From: Actinomycetota bacterium
GTDB lineage: Bacteria > Actinomycetota > CADDZG01 > JAHWKV01
Assembly: GCA_030447305.1 (NCBI GenBank)
Contig: JAUJPC010000002.1
Span: 448,927 to 512,926, forward strand
Length of the DNA stretch: 64,000 nt
Reading direction: 5' to 3'
The notes under the pieces are model-generated. The model was not told the DNA's origin. It did not search any database and saw only the letters and a list, made by a program, of their open reading frames with translations. Position 1 is the stretch's first letter; each line of letters opens with the position of its first letter. Both the position numbers and the translations under genes were made by a program. This document shows positions 26,831-36,168 of the stretch, one piece after another.

Positions 26831-27260
26831 CAGCAAGATCGCCGACTTGCGATCAGCGCCGATCTATGTACAGCACTGACTGCTGAATCATTTTCAGATC
26901 TGATCAGCCTGAGTGCTGCTCTCGCGCTCGCTCGATCCGCATGGGCGCCGTGGTAAGGGAGGCATTCCGGTTCGGTTTATGTGACGTTGAGACCACTGAA
27001 AATGCCTAGGACGGACACTTTACGCCTCACCGAGCTCGAAATTCAGGCCAGGCGTGCTCGAGTCCAGATGGCGACTCTTCCCCCATAGGCGGTGAGTAGG
27101 AGTTTGCACCAACCGTCGAGGATCAACTGTCCGTCTTTACCTAGCCCAGTCAGTGAAGAGACCACGTATATAAGGGGGAATCTTCAGAAGCGGCCGGTGT
27201 TGGCGATGGTAACGGTTCCTCTCCTGGAAAGGGCAGCTGCTCATTCACATAAAAGCCGTT
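26831..27260. other. Gap with no visible gene
   Basis: No supported ORF, RNA or repeat. It separates the split SnoaL gene from the convergent end of the Doc toxin gene. Confidence 0.45.
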
Positions 27261-27662
27261 CTAATTGATCCGTTCCCTAACCCAGTCAGCAAGTTCTTCT
27301 ACCGTAATCGTTCCTGCCGCAACGCCCTCGATAGTGCGGACTGTCTCGTCGCCCCCTGAGTGCAAGTCAGAGGCTGGAGCAATCCAAGTGTGGCCGTTAC
27401 GTTCAACGAATTCGACCATTGCTATGAAACCTGCGCGCTTATTGCCATCTGGCAGGGGGTGGTTCTTTACCAGGTGCCAACCCAGGACGGCGGCCTTGAC
27501 GTGGAACTCAGGATAGAAATCATTCCCGCCAAAGGCCGCCGCCGGCGCTGCCAGGGCAGATTCGGCCAGATGGAGATTCACGTAACGTAGGAGAGTCTTC
27601 GGTTCAATATTCAAGACGGCTCCTGAGATAACGAGATAGTCAGCGAGATCGAGATACTCCAC
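27261..27662 (-). CDS. doc: Doc-type toxin (Fic/Doc family)
   Basis: A 133-residue Fic-fold protein of a type II toxin-antitoxin pair. The active-site motif is HPLPDGNKRAG, where Doc toxins phosphorylate EF-Tu using the reversed Fic chemistry. The N-terminal part (MEYLDLADYLVISGAVLNIE) and the short length fit Doc rather than longer Fic proteins. The antitoxin gene ends three bases upstream. The C-terminus is complete (VEELADWVRERIN). It is intact, in contrast to the broken second toxin at 40.7 kb. As the pair is complete it is probably active. Confidence 0.9.
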   Translation of the reverse strand: MEYLDLADYLVISGAVLNIEPKTLLRYVNLHLAESALAAPAAAFGGNDFYPEFHVKAAVLGWHLVKNHPLPDGNKRAGFIAMVEFVERNGHTWIAPASDLHSGGDETVRTIEGVAAGTITVEELADWVRERIN

Positions 27663-27665
27663 CCC

Positions 27666-27881
27666 CTACTGAGCCAGTTTCTTTAGAATCGCTTCGTTCC
27701 GCTGAAGGCTGGCCCTAAGCCTTTCTTGAAATTCCTTATCTCGCATTTTGGCCTCAATGTGTGCTGCTATGGCTTTCCGGATCTCTTCTGAAACCGGCGC
27801 CCCCTCGACTTGAGCCACAGCCTCTAACTCAGCTGCCTGGTCTGCTGAAACACGCACGGTCATCGCTTTCATCTGCTCCAT
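27666..27881 (-). CDS. Ribbon-helix-helix antitoxin
   Basis: A 71-residue antitoxin. The N-terminal strand MTVRVSADQAAELEAVAQ and the following helices are typical of a ribbon-helix-helix DNA-binding fold, and the Lys/Glu-rich tail (FQERLRASLQRNEAIL) would bind the toxin. AAGGAGG precedes the ATG. It lies just ahead of doc. It probably represses its own promoter in the 72-base gap to the divergent gene at 27954, where a repeated operator-like sequence sits. The same architecture recurs at 40491. Confidence 0.85.
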   Translation of the reverse strand: MEQMKAMTVRVSADQAAELEAVAQVEGAPVSEEIRKAIAAHIEAKMRDKEFQERLRASLQRNEAILKKLAQ

Positions 27882-27902
27882 CGCATCCTCCTTTCGACGT
27901 CA

Positions 27903-27930
27903 ATCATCATGCTACCTTGGTATCATCATG
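27903..27930. promoter_or_regulatory. Operator-like repeats between antitoxin and small basic gene
   Basis: Two direct copies of ATCATCATG (27903-27911 and 27922-27930) flank the inverted pair TACC-TT-GGTA. The site lies between two divergent genes, one of which is a ribbon-helix-helix antitoxin, so autoregulatory binding is a reasonable inference. Confidence 0.45.
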
Positions 27931-27953
27931 TCAACGAACAGAAAGGAGTTGTG

Positions 27954-28124
27954 ATGGCAAGGAATAGCCCTAAGGGAGGAGGACGGATAGGAACGGTTAA
28001 GGCTCGGAGTCAGACGAAGACGCCGTCGGGACACTACATCAAAAGGAATGTCGCAAACGGTCGATTCATGGACGTAAAGACAAGCGACAAAACGCCGTTC
28101 AAGGGAGTCCGCAAAGAGGCTTAG
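27954..28124 (+). CDS. Small basic protein, widespread unknown family
   Basis: A 56-residue, strongly basic protein. The start at 27954 has GAAAGGAG upstream. It contains PKGGGRIGTVKARSQTKTPS and RFMDVKTSDKTPFKGVRKE, a pattern I recognise from many small uncharacterised bacterial proteins (KGG, then RFMDVK, then PFKGVR). No catalytic motif or membrane segment is present. It is divergent from the Doc antitoxin and shares the operator-like gap with it. Function unknown; being next to a toxin-antitoxin pair is common for it. Confidence 0.65.
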   Translation: MARNSPKGGGRIGTVKARSQTKTPSGHYIKRNVANGRFMDVKTSDKTPFKGVRKEA

Positions 28125-28430
28125 AGAAAGGGTCAGCGGCTCCGGTGGCATGGGCCAGGTTTGGAACGGAGAGTGCCTTCGAGGGAGTGGCGTTATTGGA
28201 CATGGTTGGTTTCTTCGGACGGCCAGACGCGGCGCACGTGCTTTTCTCGAGGACCGTCCCCACAAGCCCTTAGGAACGTAGGGTAAAGAAATCCGGCCGC
28301 TGCTCACCCTTACGCCGTTCGTGGAAGGCTGTGGGACCGAAGCCTGATAGCGGCGACCGTTTGTAGGCCATTTTGTAGGCCAAACGTACCCGGACGAAGA
28401 GGACGCTCAAGCCGGACGAAGCAAATAGGA
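28125..28430. other. Gap ahead of the left tRNA-end repeat
   Basis: No gene. At 28361-28395 the tandem motif TTGTAGGCCATTTTGTAGGC is followed by CAAACGTACCCGGAC, similar to the motif at 41.22 kb. It lies 36 bases before the left 280-bp repeat. Confidence 0.45.
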
Positions 28431-28710
<280 letters not shown>

Positions 28711-28811
28711 CCAAGGAACACGACGGTTGAGAATCCTCAAGAATGCTAAGGAATTGTGCGCAAATAGCCCTTTTCGTGCATTCTCCGTCCGACTTGCTGT
28801 CCTCGGGAAGA

Positions 28812-28857
28812 TTTGCCAAGGTGAGGGTCGCCGGTTCGAATCCGGTCGTTCGCTCCA
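28812..28857 (+). tRNA. 3' half of tRNA-Gly (GCC), remnant
   Basis: Reads TTTGCCAAGG (loop with GCC anticodon), then the T arm GCCGGTTCGAATCCGGT, the acceptor strand CGTTCGC, discriminator T and CCA. No 5' half precedes it. It is likely to be an attachment-site relic of another integrated element. Confidence 0.65.
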
Positions 28858-29081
28858 GTTTGTAGGCCTGAAATGGCCCTTCCGAATGATCTATCTGGGA
28901 GGGCTTCTTACTGCCCCCCGTCCCGTCAGTCCTCTTCCAAAACTGGTAAAGATCGGGCAAATCTGGCAAATCAGTGCTTTCTCGTACTCCAGACTCCGCG
29001 CGGGCAGGTCAAGCCAGCAAGCGGTCACCAATACAGATCAATGAATCCGCGTCACTCGTAGGTATAAGATCATCCCCCCTC

Positions 29082-29731
29082 CTAGCTCGTCGTCGTCCTT
29101 ACGTCTATCTCTGCTTTGTGGTTTCCGCATCGGGCTGTGTCGTGATCTCCTTCATAGCCAAGGCGACTCGTGCATGACCACCTCTTGAGAGACTTACGAG
29201 CCTCGTCGTCAAGGTCGGCCTCCGGCCTCTCGGGATAGAGCCAAAGACGAAGCATCTCCGGCTGCTCACCGCCGATACGGTGCTCTTCGAGATTCCTTCC
29301 TCCCGGCGGAGACCTGAACGAGTCAACTGCCCGCTGCTCGGGACCGTATCGTCCGATGAAGGCCCAAAAGGCCATCAGTTCGGCCACTAGAAGAAGGCCG
29401 ACGGAGAGCAAGGCAGCCAGAGGCGCCCATCGACGCCATGTATGCGGATCGGTTTTACGTGTTCCAGCCGTGCCGATCAGGCCGACGACAGCCATGATGA
29501 ACGCCGCCCCCGCCAACAATACCAATCGCTCTCCAAGCCGCACCCCGTACGGCGCCGTAGGCCCCCCACCCAGGCTGTAGCCGAGCGCAATAAAGGAGCC
29601 GTGTAAGAACACACCAGAATCGATCCGACGATCCCCAGCGTGGCGACGGCTCTAACCACAGCCGGACTGATCCGGCGCAGTAGTCGCTCGAGATCGGCCG
29701 GAGCTTCTGATTCGATGCGTGGGCCTCCCAT
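29082..29731 (-). pseudogene. Small membrane protein, frameshifted
   Basis: Two overlapping frames make one plausible protein. The first reads LERLLRRISPAVVRAVATLGIVGSILVC, and the second continues from about 29590 with FIALGYSLGGG, LVLLAGAAFIMAVVGLIGTAG and further hydrophobic segments. About four membrane helices are visible and no known domain. It lies inside the tRNA-end island. An indel at about 29590 is needed to join it. Confidence 0.45.
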
Positions 29732-30090
29732 CTCAAGCGATTTGCATGCGCCCAAACGGAAGATACTACTCTTCGTCCGTTGACGGTCTCGTAGTAGTTG
29801 CTCAAGGCAGCCATGCGGAATCGACAATGTCATGTCATGGCGCGTAACGCCGCCGCCACAAAGCGGTCGTCACACTTACGCCAACGGTCACCTTTCCTCG
29901 CTGCATAGCTGCTTCAGGGATTACCCATGTAGTCCGGACCCCGTTGGGAGCACCTCTTAAGTGGGGGCACCTCTTAAGGCCCTGATGGCTTGATTCCAAC
30001 CGGTTAGAGGAAGTCGCAGAGTTCCTCGTTGACGAACCCGCTGGCGGATCTCAATCCATCTGCGCTACGCACTCGGCGTTCTGAGTCCGA

Positions 30091-30645
30091 TCAGTCGGAA
30101 GGTCGTTCCGGGGCTTGGGCGCGATGGTACCTCTGGAATTCGTTGAGAAAGGTCAAAGAAGACATGCCTGTCATTCTGTCCAGATAGACAAGCCCATCGA
30201 GATGATCGAACTCATGCTGAGCGACGATGGCAGGGAACCCCTCCAGCTCCAGCGTTAGGGGAGCTCCTTCGGCGTCCAGCCCTTTTAGGAGGACGTGGGT
30301 GGAGCGGGGCACCTGGCCACGAAGCCCTTCGATTGACAAACATCCTTCCCATTCTGTTTCTTGCTCCGTGCCCTCAAGCGTCAGCGATGGGTTGAGCACC
30401 ACGGTGAGGGGGAACGGCTCTGCATTTCGATATCTCGATGCGTCCCGCACCTCTATAACAAAGAGTCGTTTGGTGACGCGAATTTGTGGAGCGGCAATAC
30501 CTACTCCGCCGTAGTCCCGCATTGTGTCTATGAGGTCCGAGACCAGTCTTTTGAATTCTTGGGTGCCGATCTCAGAGTTCAAGACGGGTGTCGCCTTAGA
30601 CCGAATGGCGGGATGGCCGAGTTGAGCGACACGATGTATTGCCAT
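30091..30645 (-). CDS. def: Peptide deformylase
   Basis: A 184-residue metalloenzyme that removes the formyl group from new proteins. All three family motifs are present: GVGIAAPQI, EGCLSIEG and QHEFDHLDGLV. It begins MAIHRVAQLGHPAIR, the normal N-terminus. It lies alone inside the 4.4-kb island bounded by the 280-bp repeats rather than beside fmt, where housekeeping copies usually sit. It is therefore likely to be an extra copy. Accessory copies can give tolerance to deformylase inhibitors or act on island-specific products; that is inference. Confidence 0.95.
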   Translation of the reverse strand: MAIHRVAQLGHPAIRSKATPVLNSEIGTQEFKRLVSDLIDTMRDYGGVGIAAPQIRVTKRLFVIEVRDASRYRNAEPFPLTVVLNPSLTLEGTEQETEWEGCLSIEGLRGQVPRSTHVLLKGLDAEGAPLTLELEGFPAIVAQHEFDHLDGLVYLDRMTGMSSLTFLNEFQRYHRAQAPERPSD

Positions 30646-30724
30646 CTAGTTGAGGCTCCAGATCCATTCCACCCGGCCAATCGCCAGAGCAATTCATCCT
30701 GCGTACTCGAACCGGAATTCAGAC

Positions 30725-30740
30725 ACTACCCTCGCAACTA
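30725..30740 (+). tRNA. Third tRNA 3'-end scrap
   Basis: ACTACCCTCGCAACTA matches the acceptor end of the CAT tRNA relics at 28.4 and 32.9 kb. Only the last 16 bases are kept. It is directly followed by a strong terminator, as a true tRNA 3' context would be. Confidence 0.5.
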
Positions 30741-30750
30741 GTTTGCGACG

Positions 30751-30787
30751 AAAAGCGGCTCTGGCGCACAACCTGGGCCGCTTTTTT
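30751..30787 (+). terminator. Rho-independent terminator
   Basis: AAAAGCGGC and GCCGCTTTTTT form a stem with a loop of about 17 bases, followed by the T run. It lies just after the tRNA-end scrap and would stop transcription coming from that side. Confidence 0.75.
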
Positions 30788-30901
30788 GCTGCTGGAAGAG
30801 TGACTTCGCCCCACCGCCCGATTACTTGTCGGACATTTGTCGGACCAATCCATCGCCGGACTGCCAAGCCGGGTTGCGATCCAACATGGCATCAGAGCCT
30901 G

Positions 30902-31593
30902 TCAGCCTAGGACGTCCACCACCTCAGCGATTACCCGGACGTCGTCCTCCATCACATCCTTCAGAACGATGGACTCAAAGCTGGGGTTCAAAGGTTCCAG
31001 CGGAATCTCGGTATGGCGCCAGGAATCGTCAGCGGGCTCTTTGATGCTGACGTAGCGCTTGACCGTGTAACTCCCGCCGTTCTCCGGATCCGAAATGTCT
31101 CGATGCTGGACCAGCAGGATCTTGGCCTGCCGGCTCCCTGCTACGTTGTCCGCGAACAAGCAGAAGGACCCATTGGGTATGCGTGGCTCCATAGAGCGGC
31201 CGACGACCTGAGCAACGAACATGCCGGACGGAACCTGACCCTTGAATCGAATCGCAGACAGCTGAGGGGTTTCACCTCCTGCACCTTACCAAGGGCGCCC
31301 GCCGCGGCCTTCAAGCTGAGGAGCGGCACACACGTCACATACCGCCCGCCCTCGGACGGTTCGACTAACTGGAAGGGCTGAGCTCTTGCGGGATGTTCGG
31401 GCGTGATACCTCGTCCCCGCAGATAGGCCTCCACCTCGCTTTCCGGCAGGGCACGGCTTGAGTTGTTCATCCGGACGAAGAAGACCCGATCGTCCTTGCT
31501 GGTCTTCGCCCACACCGGCTCGGCGGATCGTGCGACATCCAGCCGGCAGATCTCCCGCCCGTCGTGGACCATAATTCGCGCTCGGGTTCTCAT
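30902..31593 (-). pseudogene. S24-peptidase (LexA-like) fusion protein, broken
   Basis: The C-terminal part is an S24/LexA-like domain (VVGRSMEPRIPNGSFCLFAD, then GSYTVKRYVS). It is preceded by a segment typical of the C-terminus of AlbA-type or helicase-like proteins (REICRLDVARSAEPVWAKTS, VRMNNSSRALPESEVEAYLR). The frame is broken by a 5-base tandem duplication GAATCGAATC at 31244-31253; with one copy removed the frame runs LRFKGQVPSGMFVAQVVG. The N-terminal part of the expected larger protein is absent. The original role was probably in DNA damage or phage-related control. Confidence 0.7.
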
Positions 31594-31865
31594 GGCAGCG
31601 GGATATCCAAACGCTCCGATCAGATAGGACCGGACGGTAGTTGGCCTCGACCTCGACTACAGCCGGGCCAAACCGCCGAACGGCGACGGGTTTGTCAACT
31701 GGCTCACCACCCAACGCGCGGAACGAATCCGTGCCCCCAGTCGAATTCATTTGCCTCCATTGCATCTCCTTGACCGATACGAATTGGACAAAGTGTGGAC
31801 ATTAGATGATCATAGTTGGGATAATAGCTGTCGAAATACAGACATGTAAGTAGGAGGGATTGAGG

Positions 31866-32201
31866 TTGAGCGCCGTGAGATCGGTTCTGGAAGGCGTGTT
31901 GAGTGATTCGCTGATCGACAGCCGGGATCTCGCCGAGATGCTTGGAACATCGCCCCGCAGCGTAGCGAGATGGCAAAAGACCGGCTCGACGCCTCGCAGG
32001 GAGACAGAAATCCGGCTGCTCGAGGTGCAGGCAGTGACCGACCTCCTCCGGCGGGTGATGCGTGAGGACTCGGCAAGAATTTGGTTGCACAGCCCTAACC
32101 CCGATCTCGGCTATGAGAAGCCGCTCCAACTCATAGCTGAGGGCAAGTATCGACGGGTAATTGGAGCGATCCTGGCGCTGGCCGAGGGTGTCACGGCCTG
32201 A
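31866..32201 (+). CDS. Xre/MbcA/ParS-type antitoxin
   Basis: A protein of about 111 residues. TAGGAGG lies eight bases before the TTG at 31866. The N-terminal helix-turn-helix reads DSRDLAEMLGTSPRSVARWQ, and the C-terminal part (IWLHSPNPDLGYEKPLQLIA) is the DUF2384 toxin-binding domain: its NPDLGYEKPLQ motif is the hallmark. It pairs with the RES-domain gene 46 bases downstream. In MbcTA systems this protein blocks the RES toxin and represses the operon. Confidence 0.88.
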   Translation: MSAVRSVLEGVLSDSLIDSRDLAEMLGTSPRSVARWQKTGSTPRRETEIRLLEVQAVTDLLRRVMREDSARIWLHSPNPDLGYEKPLQLIAEGKYRRVIGAILALAEGVTA

Positions 32202-32247
32202 GCGCTCACTTTGAGCCATCCCTACTTGGATCGGTAGCGCAGTTCCG

Positions 32248-32742
32248 GTGGAGGGCATCGCGTTTAGGCACCAGTCGCCGGGCTTTGACCCCCTGAGTGG
32301 CGAGGGCGCTAGGATCCGCGGGGGCCGGTACAACCCACCTGAGAGCTTTCTGGCGCTGTACCTCTGTCTCTCAATGGACTGTATAGTCGCCGAGTTTGAG
32401 CGGCTGGGCGCCAAAAACCCCGCTGGTAAGGCAGCGCTGCTTCCCAGGGAGCTCTACAAGTACGAGTTCGAGTTTGAGAAGGTGTTGGATCTGACCTCTG
32501 CACCGGTCTTAGACGCCCTGTCGATCACTTCAGCAGCGAAGCTGATCACAGACCGCTGGGATCTATGCCAGGGCATTGGCCAAGCGGCTTATGCCGTCGG
32601 CTTCCAAGCGATCCGGGCGCCGTCTGCAACCGGTGTGGACGATGTGCTGTGCATTTTTCCCGGAAATATTGGAGGAGGGACGCTGATCCCGGCGTTGGCA
32701 GCGGTCTGGCAGGAGGCACCTGGTAAAGATGCTTCTGAGTGA
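32248..32742 (+). CDS. RES-domain toxin (MbcT-like)
   Basis: A 164-residue RES-domain protein. The hallmark segment is FDPLSGEGARIRGGRYNPPE, with RGGRYNP holding the Arg and the later Glu in VAEFERLG completing the site. Family toxins destroy NAD+. The GTG at 32248 is the only reasonable start after an in-frame stop, though relatives usually begin about 10-15 residues earlier, so the N-terminus may be slightly short. It follows its antitoxin inside the tRNA-end island and ends about 110 bases before the right 280-bp repeat. It is likely to stabilise the island. Confidence 0.85.
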   Translation: MEGIAFRHQSPGFDPLSGEGARIRGGRYNPPESFLALYLCLSMDCIVAEFERLGAKNPAGKAALLPRELYKYEFEFEKVLDLTSAPVLDALSITSAAKLITDRWDLCQGIGQAAYAVGFQAIRAPSATGVDDVLCIFPGNIGGGTLIPALAAVWQEAPGKDASE

Positions 32743-32848
32743 GGAGGGGATAGGCCTCAAGAGCCAGCGGGCTTCGGACCAAGGCCCTGTCGGACCGGAC
32801 TGACCGGCGAATCATACTTAAATTCGTGCCCTTTCGAGGGCTTGTACA

Positions 32849-33130
<282 letters not shown>

Positions 33131-33525
33131 TTTCGAGCGATCCATGTTGGCGGGCGTGCAAAAGGCGTCTTACCTACGCGCGTCACATAAACAATTGGAT
33201 GGCTGCTCGGCAAATCGATCCCCGACCTGTAGGGGCTTTATGGGGTATTCGAAAAACCCACAAAGTGATCCTGCCGGCGTCGAAGCTCGGTGTCGCACGC
33301 CCATGGTGGCGCCACAGCGTTAACCCAAATTTCACTCTCGCGTAGCAAGAAGGAAACCGTTCACGCCATATTCTCCGGGAATGGTATTCGACTTTGTATC
33401 CAATCCTTCAGCCTTGCCCCTCCGTTCCTCCTCATGCTGAAAACAGCTATGGGATCGATATCGTGAGGTTTGGCACAACTACCGTAGCTGAGGTCCGTGA
33501 CGTGGCGCGCCCGCGCCTGGAGGTC
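33131..33525. other. Gap before the ABC transporter cluster
   Basis: No separate gene is supported. The ABC ATPase ORF extends back to 33394, but the residues before 33526 do not resemble the family. The region should contain the promoter of the uptake cluster. Confidence 0.4.
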
Positions 33526-34287
33526 ATGCGGCCACACACCCATATCCATATACGAGGGCTCTGCAAGACCTTCGGCGAGAAGATCCTTTTTCAGAACTTG
33601 GACCTGGACCTTTTGAAGGGCAAGATCACATGCATCTTCGGTCCCAACGGCTGCGGTAAGTCGACTCTGCTCAACATGATTGCGGGCCTGGTCCCGATCG
33701 ACCGAGGGAGCATTCTGTTTGACGGAAAGACCTACGAAGAAACCCGCACCGGATACGTGTTTCAGAACTATCGGGAGGCTCTGTTTCCTTGGATGAGGAC
33801 GGAAGCCAACATAGCTTATCCGCTTAAGATTGCCGGCTACGGAGAGGCCGACCGGCGAGCCCGGGTTCAAGAACTCGCCGAACTCTTCGACATCAGTTTT
33901 GACCTACAGGGCTACCCGTACGAACTGTCGGGTGGTCAACAGCAACTTGTTTCGGTCATGAGAGCGCTGGCGTTGCATCCTGAGGTCCTATTCCTCGACG
34001 AACCCTTCTCCGCGCTCGACTACGAAATGACTCTGGTGTTGCGGGACAAACTGCAGGACATCTTTCAAGCCACCCGGCTGACCACGGTGGTGGTGTCTCA
34101 TGACCTGGAGGAGGCGGTCTATCTGGCGGACGAAATTCTTCTGCTCACCAAGCCGCCAACCGGGATCGCGGAGACGCTTGCCTTTGAGGCACCCCGGCCG
34201 CGTAATGCAGCAACTTTGGCAAGCGAGGATTTCGTTCGCACCAAGGCCAAGAGCCTGGAGGTCTTTCAGCGTGAGGTGCGACGATGA
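33526..34287 (+). CDS. ABC transporter ATPase (nitrate/taurine/pyrimidine type)
   Basis: The energising subunit of an importer, about 253 residues. Walker A is FGPNGCGKSTLLN, the Q-loop is GYVFQNYREALFPW, the signature is LSGGQQQLVS, Walker B is EVLFLDEPFSALD and the switch is VVVSHDLEEAVYLADE. The Q-loop followed by LFPW is typical of the NitT/TauT class. The start is uncertain: ATG 33526 precedes the first family residues but has GGAGG only two bases away; GTG codons at 33463 or 33499 are alternatives. Its stop overlaps the permease start (ATGA), so the genes form one operon. Confidence 0.88.
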   Translation: MRPHTHIHIRGLCKTFGEKILFQNLDLDLLKGKITCIFGPNGCGKSTLLNMIAGLVPIDRGSILFDGKTYEETRTGYVFQNYREALFPWMRTEANIAYPLKIAGYGEADRRARVQELAELFDISFDLQGYPYELSGGQQQLVSVMRALALHPEVLFLDEPFSALDYEMTLVLRDKLQDIFQATRLTTVVVSHDLEEAVYLADEILLLTKPPTGIAETLAFEAPRPRNAATLASEDFVRTKAKSLEVFQREVRR

Positions 34288-35123
34288 ACCCGCCACCCAG
34301 CGAGAGCACCGTCTTGGAGGCCAGCGCCGCAGATCTCCGCCCGATTGACAAAGACCCGTCGTTGCAACGCCGGCCAACCAGGGCCCCTTACGTGTTAATC
34401 GGCCCCGTTGCCTTGTTCATGGCGTGGTGGCTTGCCGCCTCTGCCGACCTGGTAAGTGAAAAGCTTCTGCCGGGCCCGATCGAGACTATGGCTTCACTTT
34501 GGGGCAGCCTTTTGAACGGCGACATGTTGCTTGACGTCGGCCCCACGCTCATGCGGACGCTCTACGCCTTTGTGATCGCAGCCGGGATCGGGATTCCGAT
34601 CGGCATCATCCTGGGCTCCAGCTCCAAGCTCTACCGGACGATGGAGTTCGTGATCGACTTCTTTCGTTCGACGCCGGTCACAGCCGTGTTTCCGCTGTTC
34701 CTGCTCATCTTCGGTATTGGGGACGCTGCGAAGATATCGGTAGCCGCCTTCGCCGCAGGGTTGATCGTGCTCTTCAATGTTGCCTACGGGGTCATGAGCG
34801 CCCGCCAGACTCGTATCATGGCCAGCAAGGTGATGGGTGCCTCACGGACCAGGATCTTGAAGGACGTAATGTTCTTTGAGTCCTTAACCCAGACCTTCGT
34901 CGGCCTACGCACGGGCGTATCCATAGCGCTGGTCGTGATCATTGTGGCCGAGATGTTCATCGGGTCTGACACCGGCATGGGCCACCGGATCATCGACGCC
35001 CAGCAGGTCTACAACCTGACCGACATGTACTCCTCAATTCTCGTAACCGGCGCGATCGGCTACGGCTTTAACCGGCTCTTTCTCGTTCTGGACAAACGGC
35101 TGATTCACTGGTCCGGCCATTGA
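34284..35123 (+). CDS. ABC transporter permease (TauC/SsuC type)
   Basis: A 279-residue membrane permease of the binding-protein-dependent transport family. After a 30-residue hydrophilic start it has about six helices. The coupling region that touches the ATPase reads ASKVMGASRTRILKDVMF, the expected EAA-like motif. The C-terminal part (SLTQTFVGLRTGVSIALVVI) fits the TauC/SsuC group. It overlaps the ATPase gene by four bases and lies 34 bases ahead of the binding protein. Together these three form a complete single-permease importer. Confidence 0.9.
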   Translation: MNPPPSESTVLEASAADLRPIDKDPSLQRRPTRAPYVLIGPVALFMAWWLAASADLVSEKLLPGPIETMASLWGSLLNGDMLLDVGPTLMRTLYAFVIAAGIGIPIGIILGSSSKLYRTMEFVIDFFRSTPVTAVFPLFLLIFGIGDAAKISVAAFAAGLIVLFNVAYGVMSARQTRIMASKVMGASRTRILKDVMFFESLTQTFVGLRTGVSIALVVIIVAEMFIGSDTGMGHRIIDAQQVYNLTDMYSSILVTGAIGYGFNRLFLVLDKRLIHWSGH

Positions 35124-35157
35124 TGCCTTGTACCTCAACTTTGAGAAGGAGATGTCC

Positions 35158-36168
35158 GTGAAGCCTTCACGATTCCGCCGAAAGCGGCTAATGGCCGCGT
35201 TGGCATGCTTGATGCTCCTGACGACCGCTTGCAGCAACAGTCAGTCGGGCAAGGAGCTGGAAAAGGTGACTGCATCGTGGTTGCCGATCATGCAGACCAC
35301 CGCCTACTACGTGGCGCTGGAAGAGGGCCTGTTCGAGAAGGCAGGCATCGAAATTGAGTCGGTCAAGTTCGGCAACCCGAATCAAATTATCGACTCACTG
35401 GTCTCGGGGCAGGCCGATTTCGGACCTCCAGGCGCCGCGGCCGGCATAGCCATGCTTGCGGAATCGGAGTTCCCGGGAACCTTCAAGGTTTTTGGCTTGC
35501 AGGGCGGCGGCATTGAAGTCGACCGGATCAATGACGGACTCATCGTCAAAAAGGGCTCGGAGATCAAATCGTTCAAGGACCTAAAAGGGCGTACCATCGG
35601 CACGGTGCCGGGGATTCAATGGAAGACCATCACACGACACCTGGTTCGACTCAACGGCCTCGATCCGGACAAGGACGTCAATGTGACCGAGGTTGGGGTT
35701 CCTCTGCAGGTGCCCTCCGTGGTCGCCGGAACCGTGGACGCGACGCTTTCGCTCGAGCCGGTCGGTTCGATCGCGGTGGCCTCGGACGAGGCAGAAAGAG
35801 CAATGACCAATCCAGTTGCAATGTTCATTGCCGACCCGTTCTATTCGGGGGCAGCTGTTCTCACTCAGAAGTTCATTGACGAACGGCCGGAGGTCGCCCG
35901 CAAGGTGGTGGAGGTGCTGGACGAGGCCACCCGACTGGTCAATGAGGACTTCGACAAGTACAAGAAGGTTATCCCCGAGTACACCGCGATCACTGAAGAC
36001 CAGCTCGATCTGCTGGCTCAGCCCTACCTGCGGGGTTTCTCAGATCTGAACGAAACCGACCTGAACTCCTACCAGGCTTTTGTGGACGTCTTCTTGGAAG
36101 AAGGCGTATTGAAGGAGCGCATCGATGTCCGCACGAAGATTCTCAAGACGTCCGACCTCGAAAGCTGA
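35158..36168 (+). CDS. ABC substrate-binding lipoprotein (NMT1/THI5-like)
   Basis: An extracytoplasmic binding lipoprotein of about 336 residues. The signal reads KRLMAALACLMLLTTAC with the lipobox LTTAC. The mature part begins with a strand of the type VTASWLPIMQTTAYYVALEEGLF and has the internal DFGPPGAAAGIAMLAE loop, both typical of the NMT1/THI5 and TauA/SsuA superfamily. The GTG at 35158 is preferred because AAGGAG lies six bases upstream; the ATG at 35152 is too close. Substrates in this superfamily include sulfonates, nitrate and pyrimidine precursors. The nitrilase next door suggests an amide- or nitrile-bearing compound. Confidence 0.88.
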   Translation: MKPSRFRRKRLMAALACLMLLTTACSNSQSGKELEKVTASWLPIMQTTAYYVALEEGLFEKAGIEIESVKFGNPNQIIDSLVSGQADFGPPGAAAGIAMLAESEFPGTFKVFGLQGGGIEVDRINDGLIVKKGSEIKSFKDLKGRTIGTVPGIQWKTITRHLVRLNGLDPDKDVNVTEVGVPLQVPSVVAGTVDATLSLEPVGSIAVASDEAERAMTNPVAMFIADPFYSGAAVLTQKFIDERPEVARKVVEVLDEATRLVNEDFDKYKKVIPEYTAITEDQLDLLAQPYLRGFSDLNETDLNSYQAFVDVFLEEGVLKERIDVRTKILKTSDLES

